From CAVUAF01 sp963739375 (GTDB lineage Bacteria > Acidobacteriota > Terriglobia > Terriglobales > Acidobacteriaceae), in contig CAVUAF010000002.1 of the NCBI GenBank assembly GCA_963739375.1, positions 1 through 13,994 on the forward strand: a DNA stretch of 13,994 nt, in the 5' to 3' direction. Below are positions 9,069 to 13,994 of the stretch, piece after piece. The stretch's first letter is position 1. Each line of letters begins with the position of its first letter. A model generated the notes under the pieces. The model was given only the letters and a program-made list of their open reading frames with translations, did not search any database and had not been told where the DNA came from. Made by a program: the position numbers and the translations under genes.

Positions 9069-10627
9069 TGCTGGCCTCCCTTCGGGGCGGCTGGGCCTTG
9101 CGGTTTGGCGGCGCCGCCTCCGGGCGGCGGGCCGGCCGATTCCGTCTCGATCACCGCGACCGAGCGGTTGGTGGGCACGAAAATCTGCTTGGCCACCCGC
9201 CGCAAGTCGGCCTTGCTGACCTTGTCGATCTGGTCCACCTGGCGGAAAAGCTCGCGCCAGTCGCCGTAGCGGGCCTGGTAGAGCGCGAGGTCCCCCGCCA
9301 GGCCGGAATTGTCGTTGAGGCTGCGGATCAGGTCGGCCTTGGCGCGCGTCTTCACCGACTTCAGTTCGTCGTCGGTGACGTCCTCGTTCTTCACGCGTTC
9401 GATTTCCTTGTGGATCGAGTCGGCCAGCTCCTGCGGGGTATGTCCGGGGGCCGACACCGCAAAGAAGGCGAACAGTTGCGGGTACTTGTGGCCGGGGAAG
9501 CCGCTGAAGCCCTGCGCGACCAAGGCGATTTTCTGGTCGCGCACCAACGAGCGATACAGGCGCGAGGTGCGCCCGCGGCTGAGGACGGCGCTGAGCACGT
9601 CGTACACGTTGTCGTCGGGATCGCGGTAGTCGGGGCGGTGGTAACCTTCGAGGTAAAACGGCTGGGTCTTCTCGGGCAGCACCACGCGGCGCTCGGCATT
9701 CTGCGGCGGCTCGCTGGTGACCGTCTGGTCGGGCTTGGGAGCGGCGGGCAGGCGGCCGAAGTACTTCTCGATGAGCGGCATCACCTGGGCCGCCTTGACG
9801 TCACCCACCACGGCAATGGTCATGTTTGCGGGAACGTAGTACTTGTGAAAGAACGCCTCGCCCTCGGTCGCGGAGATGCGCTGCAGGTCCGCCATCCAGC
9901 CGACCGGCACGCGGTGGTAGGGGTGGGCGATGTAGGCGGTGGCGATGAACTGCTCGGCCAGGCGGCCGACGGGGTCACTGTCGGTGCGCATGCGGCGCTC
10001 TTCCATCACCACGTCGCGTTCCTTGTAAAACTCGCGGAAGACGGGATGCAGGAAGCGCTCCGATTCCATGTAGGCCCACAGCTCGACCCGGTTCGCCGGC
10101 AGCGAGTAAAAGTAACCGGTCTCGTCCTCGGAGGTGAAGGCGTTCATGCCGACCTCGCCGTTCTCGTCGAGGATCTTGCTGAATTCGTTCTTCTCCACGA
10201 ACTTGTCGGCGGCCTCGCGGGCGTCCATCCAGGCCTTTTCCAGCGTCTTCAGCTTCTGCTCGTCGCGCCCCACCCGCTTGTCGAGCTCGGCGCGATAGGC
10301 CGCATAGCTCTGCTCGATCTTGGCCAGGGCAGCCTTCTCCGCGGCCCAGTTCTTGGTGCCGATGGAGAACGTACCCTTGAAGGCCTCGTGTTCCATCATG
10401 TGGGCGAGGCCGGTCTGTCCGTCGCGGTCCTGCGCCGCGCCGGCGTCTACGTGGGTGAAGAAGGAAAACACCGGGGCCACCGGACGCTCGTAGATGAGGA
10501 CGGTGAGACCGTTCTTGAGCGTGCGGACGGTGATGTGTTTGGCGAACTCGTTGATGTCCATCTGCTGCGCGCGCAGGGTGCAGGCGGCCAGCAACAGAAA
10601 CGCGAGGAGCCTCGCGGGTTTCCTCAT
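9065..10627 (-). CDS. M16 family zinc metallopeptidase, catalytic subunit
   Basis: Encodes 520 residues. The signal peptide ends in LLAAC (Cys16), a plausible lipobox, although cleavage after LRA is also possible. The zinc motif HMMEH is at 76-80 inside GLAHMMEHEAFKGT. The third zinc ligand is probably Glu209 in VVMEERRMR. The spacing between them is ~50 residues longer than the usual ~76 and is filled by a charged coiled-coil-like helix (~98-155). The second M16 domain (~310-500) has SLVRDQKIALV, with Val370 where active-site partner subunits carry Tyr. The protein therefore has the metal site but lacks the complete R...Y pair, the mirror image of its downstream neighbour. The ATG at 10627 has a good Shine-Dalgarno (GGAGGT) and its own promoter. 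The frame is open further upstream, but that part crosses the promoter and a terminator and is not coding. Confidence 0.93.
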   Translation of the reverse strand: MRKPARLLAFLLLAACTLRAQQMDINEFAKHITVRTLKNGLTVLIYERPVAPVFSFFTHVDAGAAQDRDGQTGLAHMMEHEAFKGTFSIGTKNWAAEKAALAKIEQSYAAYRAELDKRVGRDEQKLKTLEKAWMDAREAADKFVEKNEFSKILDENGEVGMNAFTSEDETGYFYSLPANRVELWAYMESERFLHPVFREFYKERDVVMEERRMRTDSDPVGRLAEQFIATAYIAHPYHRVPVGWMADLQRISATEGEAFFHKYYVPANMTIAVVGDVKAAQVMPLIEKYFGRLPAAPKPDQTVTSEPPQNAERRVVLPEKTQPFYLEGYHRPDYRDPDDNVYDVLSAVLSRGRTSRLYRSLVRDQKIALVAQGFSGFPGHKYPQLFAFFAVSAPGHTPQELADSIHKEIERVKNEDVTDDELKSVKTRAKADLIRSLNDNSGLAGDLALYQARYGDWRELFRQVDQIDKVSKADLRRVAKQIFVPTNRSVAVIETESAGPPPGGGAAKPQGPAAPKGGQQ

Positions 10628-10658
10628 GGGACCTCCAGAGTGGAAAGGGTAACGCTCG

Positions 10659-10687
10659 AAGCTACGCGACGGCGGGCGGGGTGTCAA
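10659..10687 (-). promoter_or_regulatory. Sigma70-type promoter of the M16 operon
   Basis: On the minus strand TTGACA (10687-10682), 17-base spacer, TAGCTT (10664-10659). The -35 is perfect and the -10 weak. Predicted leader is about 25 bases. The -35 context CGCGTTGACAC is identical to that of the S9 peptidase promoter. Confidence 0.55.
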
Positions 10688-10764
10688 CGCGGGCGGGAGA
10701 AATGCCGCGGACGCCAAGGGACACGGGCACGTCGCCCGCGTCCTTCCGGCAGAGCGCAATAAAA

Positions 10765-10790
10765 GAAACCCGCCCTTTAGGGCGGGTTTC
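10765..10790 (-). terminator. Intrinsic terminator after the PEP-CTERM gene
   Basis: A perfect 11-bp stem GAAACCCGCCC/GGGCGGGTTTC with the loop TTTA on the plus strand. Read on the minus strand it is followed by TTTTATTG, a good U-tract. It lies 27 bases beyond the PEP-CTERM stop codon and insulates the M16 operon from it. Confidence 0.9.
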
Positions 10791-10817
10791 AAGCGTTGGT
10801 ACGAGAGGAGATACCCG

Positions 10818-11471
10818 TTACTTCTTGCGACGGCGAAGCAGACCAGCCAGACCCGTGAGACCCGAGCCAAGGAGCAGCAAGCTGCCCGGTTCCGGCGTCG
10901 AAACCTGCATCTGCTTGTCGTTCCCGACTGTGCCCAGGTTCAACTGGATCGAGTTGGCCGGCACGCCGTTGTTGTTGTCAAACGTAATCTGGTAGTAGCC
11001 CAGCTGCTGACCGGAGCCGAGAATCAACTGGCCAGGCTGCAAACCACCGGTGCCCGTGCCGAAGGTGATGTACAGGTCTCCGCCCTGGGGATTCTGACTG
11101 ATGCTGCCTGACAGAGTGCCGACGTCCGTGCCGCTGCCGACGCTGGGCACAGACTGGTTGACCAGCAGCGTGAACGTAGCGCTGCCGCTCAGAGCCGCCG
11201 GCGTCCCGTTCTGGGTGGTCGTCACGCTAAAGGCGCCCCACGAGGCGGAACTGGGCGGCGGGCCACTGTATACCGTGGTGTTGCCCACTGAGGTGAAGCT
11301 GAGCGTCACGGTCTGGCCGCCGGCCAGGTTGATTGTTACCGATGAGCCACCGCCGCTGCAGCCGGCGCCGCAGGTGAAGCCGGAGCCGATAGTGTTGAAC
11401 GTCACGCTGTCGGCCGCCGCCATCCCGGTCAGTGCTAGAGCCGCGACAATAAGCAGAACTGCCTTCTTCAT
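10818..11471 (-). CDS. PEP-CTERM sorting-domain protein
   Basis: Encodes 217 residues. Signal peptide MKKAVLLIVAALALTGMAAA, then a Gly/Ser/Thr-rich beta-sandwich-like body without Lys or Arg between residues 21 and 185. The tail is the tripartite PEP-CTERM signal: PEP (193-195), a hydrophobic helix (SLLLLGSGLTGLAGLL) and the basic cluster RRRKK. Such proteins are recognised by exosortase, which cleaves at the PEP motif; they are typically linked to extracellular polysaccharide and floc or biofilm formation. No exosortase is in the window. CGAGC (33-38) could form one disulphide. The ATG has a strong Shine-Dalgarno (GGAGGGAC, 11484-11477). A 5-bp hairpin (CTGGC/GCCAG, 11496-11510) lies just upstream in the leader. 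Transcription probably starts from a sigma54 promoter 100 bases upstream. The specific function of the body is not recognisable. Confidence 0.9.
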   Translation of the reverse strand: MKKAVLLIVAALALTGMAAADSVTFNTIGSGFTCGAGCSGGGSSVTINLAGGQTVTLSFTSVGNTTVYSGPPPSSASWGAFSVTTTQNGTPAALSGSATFTLLVNQSVPSVGSGTDVGTLSGSISQNPQGGDLYITFGTGTGGLQPGQLILGSGQQLGYYQITFDNNNGVPANSIQLNLGTVGNDKQMQVSTPEPGSLLLLGSGLTGLAGLLRRRKK

Positions 11472-11563
11472 TGCAAGTCCCTCCGTTTGTTAGGACTGGC
11501 AAACGGCCAGCCTACCGGAAATCCCTTCCCCAAAACCCTTGGTGCGGCATCTCCGACGCCAAC

Positions 11564-11660
11564 CCTAAGTGCAGGTGGCATGCCAATCTATGCCCAAAAT
11601 ATGGCCATTTATTTCAGTAACTTACGACCGCATGGCCCAAAGGTGGTATACCTAAGTGCA
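11564..11660. repeat. 10-bp direct repeat CCTAAGTGCA flanking the PEP-CTERM control region
   Basis: CCTAAGTGCA occurs at 11564-11573 and again at 11651-11660, 87 bases apart in the same orientation. The first copy overlaps the -12 element. The second adjoins the palindrome GGTATACC (11645-11652) about 90 bases upstream of the predicted transcription start, where an enhancer-binding activator could sit. The stretch between argS and the PEP-CTERM gene (11472-11712) is AT-richer than its surroundings and holds no gene. Confidence 0.4.
11570..11586 (-). promoter_or_regulatory. Sigma54 (-24/-12) promoter of the PEP-CTERM gene
   Basis: On the minus strand TTGGCATGCCACCTGCA has GG and GC exactly 10 bases apart and 14 of 17 positions fit the RpoN consensus YTGGCACGRNNNTTGCA. 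Predicted start is near 11559, giving an ~88-base leader. PEP-CTERM genes are known in several bacteria to be controlled by the PrsK/PrsR two-component system with RpoN, which supports the call. Confidence 0.6.
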
Positions 11661-11712
11661 AATCGCTGCACATTACGGTCCGGGCAATTTCCTTCGCTGC
11701 CGGCAATGGCCT

Positions 11713-13659
11713 TCACATCACCGCCGGGCACTCAATTCCCAGGCAGGCAAGGACGGCGATCAGTTCGCGCCGGACCACGGCTGCTGTCGCCAGCAGGAAC
11801 TGCCGGCGGGCGGGGTCGGGTTCGGTGAGGATGTGGTGGCGATGGTAGAAGTTGTTGAACATCTGTGCCAGCAGGAACGCGTGCTTGGCCACGTAGGCGG
11901 GCTCGGCAGCGGCGACGCACTGCTCCACGATCCACGACGTCTTGGAGGCAGCGAGCCACAACTCCCAGATTTCGTTCCCGGTCTCACCGCTGAAAAACCC
12001 GCTGTCCTCTGCGCCTGCCGCGAGCACCTGCTCGGGTTCGATCCCGCCCTTGCGAAAAATGTTGGAAGCGCGCACCACGGCGTACTGGCAATACGGGCCG
12101 GTTTCTCCCTCAAAGCTGAGCGCCTCCTTGAAATCAAAGGCGATCACCGAATTCTTGGTGAACTTCAGCATGAAGTAGCGCAGCGCGCCCACGGCGATCT
12201 GCGTCGCGATGCGCAGGCGCTCGTCGTCGGCGAGCTCAGGGTGGCGCGCATCTACTTCCTTCCTGGCGGAGGCGATCAGCAAATCGGTTAAATCGTCGGC
12301 CTTGACGCCGAAACCCTTGCGGCCGGAGACCTCGATGAAGGGGCGCTTCCAGTCTTCCTCGGAGAGCTGGTAGCCGAGTTCTGCGGCACAGCGCGGGGTG
12401 AGGGCGACCATCTCGTAGGAAAAGTGGTGGTAGCGGTCGGCCTGTTGCGTGTGGCCGAGGCCGCGCAGCGCCTCGATGACGGTGGTCTGGGCCTCCTGCT
12501 GCCGGGCGTCGATGACGTTGTAGATCTCGTCCGCACCGCCGAAGTGCGGGTGGTCAGGCTCGTCGTCAGCGGGATCGCTGGACATCCAGCACCAGTGGCC
12601 GTCGGGATACTGGAAGAAGCGGCGGTAGCCGAAGTCGCGGCCCAGCAGCCCGAACTTCCACAGGTGGAAAGCGATGTCCTTGCCTTCGTATACCACCGTG
12701 CCGTTGGAGCGCACGATGACCTTGCTGCGCTCCTCCGGGTCCTCGGCGTGCTCCTTGCCGGGACGCTGCATGACCCAGCAACCCGCCTTCGCGCCTGCGG
12801 TTTCGCGGCGCAGAATGCCTTTTTCCTGGAGCTGGCGGAAGGCGTTGTCCCAGAAGTGCAGGTGCAGGACCTCGCTCTCGCGCGGCAGCAGGTCGTAGCT
12901 GACACCCAGCCGCTGCATGGTGCGCAGGTGGTAGCGCACGATGGCCGTCGACAGCGCTTCCGCCACGACCGCGACGTCATTGTTGCCGGCTTCCAGCGCA
13001 TGCAGCACTTCGCCGCGCCGGGCCTGGTTCTCCTTCGCTTCCTCGTACCAGGCGAAGACCCGCGCGTAGAGGTCCCAGCAGCGGTAGTCGAGGCGGGGCT
13101 CGGTGCGAATGACCGCGAGCACCTGGTCCTTGCTCAGGTTTTCCAGGTGCAGGAAGCCGGCCACAACGTCGGCCACCTGGACCCCGGTGTTGTCGATGTA
13201 GTTCTGCACGGCGACGTGGTGCCCGGCAGCGCGCAGCAGGCGGACAAAGGTGTCGCCGAGGATGGCATTGCGCAGGTGGCCGATGTGCGCCGCCTTGTTG
13301 GGATTGATGCTGGTGTGCTCGACCAGGACCTTGCGCGCCGGTGCTGGCGCCGCGTGCTCGCCGCGCAGCAGCCCGGCCGCCAGCGCGGCGCGGTCGAGGC
13401 GCGCGTTAACGTAGCCGGCACCGGCAACCTCGAGCCGCTCGAAGCCGGGAATCGCCCCCACCCCCGCCACAATCTCTTCCGCGATCCTCTTCGGCGGCTT
13501 GCGCAGCGTCTTGGCCAGCGGAAAGACCGGCAGCGCGTACTCGCCCAGCGCGGTGCTGGGCGGCTCTTCCACCGCCAGCGGCGCGGCTTCCACGCCGTAC
13601 TGCTGGCGCAGAAAGGCGTCCACCCGATGCAACAGTTGCTGTTGGAAGTAGCGGTACAA
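11713..13659 (-). CDS. argS: Arginyl-tRNA synthetase
   Basis: Encodes a complete 648-residue cytosolic class I synthetase that attaches arginine to tRNA-Arg. The N-terminal Add1 domain (1-~100) leads into VEHTSINPNKAAHIGHLRNA with the HIGH motif at 125-128. The active-site block DNTGVQVADVV and the SNGTVVYEGKDIAFH block (318-332) follow. The KMSKS position is taken by KGFGV (448-452), common in ArgRS. The C-terminal DALR anticodon-binding domain starts near GPYCQYAVVRASNIFRK and ends with GIECPAVM, the usual ArgRS ending. The start is a TTG at 13659 with a weak AGGA Shine-Dalgarno, chosen because MYRYFQQQLL matches family N-termini. A TACAAT -10 (13696-13691) lies 31 bases before it. Two lone cysteines sit in the domain core (Cys194, Cys294). 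Divergent from metG. Confidence 0.97.
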   Translation of the reverse strand: MYRYFQQQLLHRVDAFLRQQYGVEAAPLAVEEPPSTALGEYALPVFPLAKTLRKPPKRIAEEIVAGVGAIPGFERLEVAGAGYVNARLDRAALAAGLLRGEHAAPAPARKVLVEHTSINPNKAAHIGHLRNAILGDTFVRLLRAAGHHVAVQNYIDNTGVQVADVVAGFLHLENLSKDQVLAVIRTEPRLDYRCWDLYARVFAWYEEAKENQARRGEVLHALEAGNNDVAVVAEALSTAIVRYHLRTMQRLGVSYDLLPRESEVLHLHFWDNAFRQLQEKGILRRETAGAKAGCWVMQRPGKEHAEDPEERSKVIVRSNGTVVYEGKDIAFHLWKFGLLGRDFGYRRFFQYPDGHWCWMSSDPADDEPDHPHFGGADEIYNVIDARQQEAQTTVIEALRGLGHTQQADRYHHFSYEMVALTPRCAAELGYQLSEEDWKRPFIEVSGRKGFGVKADDLTDLLIASARKEVDARHPELADDERLRIATQIAVGALRYFMLKFTKNSVIAFDFKEALSFEGETGPYCQYAVVRASNIFRKGGIEPEQVLAAGAEDSGFFSGETGNEIWELWLAASKTSWIVEQCVAAAEPAYVAKHAFLLAQMFNNFYHRHHILTEPDPARRQFLLATAAVVRRELIAVLACLGIECPAVM

Positions 13660-13690
13660 GCGCGTCCTGGCAGTGCTGCGGAAACAGGCG

Positions 13691-13696
13691 ATTGTA
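13691..13696 (-). promoter_or_regulatory. Candidate -10 element of argS
   Basis: On the minus strand TACAAT, one mismatch from consensus, 31 bases before the TTG start. No convincing -35 is found 16-18 bases upstream, where the sequence is very GC-rich. Confidence 0.4.
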
Positions 13697-13719
13697 GCAA
13701 ACGCCCGACCGCCGCCGGT

Positions 13720-13748
13720 TTGACGCGCTGGAGTGCCTTACCTATGAT
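13720..13748 (+). promoter_or_regulatory. Sigma70-type promoter of metG
   Basis: TTGACG (13720-13725), 17-base spacer, TATGAT (13743-13748); each hexamer is one mismatch from consensus. Predicted start is near 13755, giving an ~60-base leader with a short GGGC/GCCC hairpin. It is the best promoter in the window and lies back to back with the argS -10. Confidence 0.7.
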
Positions 13749-13814
13749 GAGTCGTTTGCCGTCTGGGCGCACGCCCGGCCGGCACTCCCGCGATTCGCGC
13801 CGTTGAGAATCGGT

Positions 13815-13994
13815 ATGCCCCAGAACGATCCCCAGGCCGGCAAGTTCTACATCACGACGCCCATCTACTACGTCAACGCGCGGCCGCACGTGGGACACGC
13901 CTACACCACCATCGTGTGTGACGCCATCGCGCGCTGGCAGCGGATGCACGGGGTCGAGAACAATACGGAACTGAACGAGTTAGCCAACGACAGT
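13815..13994 (+). CDS. metG: Methionyl-tRNA synthetase, N-terminal fragment at the window edge
   Basis: The ATG at 13815 opens a frame of 60 residues running off the window. Residues 11-46 (KFYITTPIYYVNARPHVGHA, then YTTIVCDAIARWQRMHG) are an exact-style match to the MetRS N-terminus, including the class I HIGH motif as HVGH. MetRS attaches methionine to elongator and initiator tRNA. After residue ~46 the expected continuation toward FLTGTDEHG is absent, and the last ~14 residues (ENNTELNELANDS) do not resemble MetRS in any frame. The final ~35 bases are also AT-richer than the rest. The gene is divergent from argS across 155 bases. Identity of the start is secure; the extreme end may be misassembled. 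Confidence 0.88.
   Translation, partial: MPQNDPQAGKFYITTPIYYVNARPHVGHAYTTIVCDAIARWQRMHGVENNTELNELANDS

Noticed and set aside
6906..9269. 787-residue open frame on the plus strand opposite the second M16 gene
   Set aside because: It mirrors the codon register of a clearly conserved M16 protein in high-GC DNA, shows no recognisable motif, and has Shadow-like Gly/Val/His/Asp-rich composition.
9056..10762. 568-residue plus-strand frame opposite the first M16 gene
   Set aside because: Antisense of a gene with an intact HxxEH motif, signal peptide and promoter; a by-product of GC codon bias.
11651..11675. Second sigma54-like box upstream of the PEP-CTERM gene
   Set aside because: The -12 part (TTTGCA) fits but the -24 GG is replaced by GT and the rest matches poorly.
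12424..13806. 460-residue plus-strand frame opposite argS
   Set aside because: argS on the other strand is complete with HIGH and KMSKS-type motifs; this is its antisense shadow.

Overview
The window is a GC-rich chromosomal segment whose gene content best fits an acidobacterium. The pointers are a lone PEP-CTERM protein, a paired M16 peptidase operon, an N-terminally extended membrane pyrophosphatase, and Shine-Dalgarno and sigma70 signals of ordinary bacterial type. This placement is inference from protein style; no rRNA or other phylogenetic marker is present. No mobile element, CRISPR array, tRNA or rRNA was found.

Layout from left to right. Positions 1-978 (-) hold the N-terminal 326 residues of a secreted prolyl-oligopeptidase-like S9 enzyme with its own promoter. 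Positions 1137-3664 (-) hold hppA, a proton-pumping membrane pyrophosphatase. Its protein can be followed end to end but only by crossing about 22 single-base indels, while all the neighbours are intact. A possible 27-residue membrane peptide follows hppA. Next come a HAD hydrolase (+), a YbhB/YbcL-type PEBP protein (-) and an APC-type amino acid/polyamine permease (+). These genes have little or no 5' leader, and their convergent ends are only a few bases apart.

Positions 6786-10627 (-) form a two-gene operon joined by an ATGA overlap. The upstream gene encodes an M16 zinc protease subunit carrying HxxEH. The downstream gene encodes a subunit that lacks HxxEH, keeps the R...Y pair, and is fused to a C-terminal domain resembling LolA-type folds. 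The two subunits probably form one bipartite periplasmic or envelope protease.

A strong terminator then separates this operon from a PEP-CTERM exported protein (-), which has a convincing sigma54 -24/-12 promoter. The right end carries argS (-), divergent from the start of metG (+). Both encode class I aminoacyl-tRNA synthetases and share a 155-bp intergenic region with a near-consensus promoter for metG. The last ~35 bases of the window do not fit MetRS.

Together the genes describe housekeeping (tRNA charging, pyrophosphate energy recovery) plus an envelope and secreted-protein programme (S9 and M16 peptidases, PEBP, PEP-CTERM). No obvious defence or biosynthetic cluster is present. The main points for a second look are the indel-riddled hppA, its non-canonical catalytic segment, the split-active-site M16 pair and the sigma54-driven PEP-CTERM gene.
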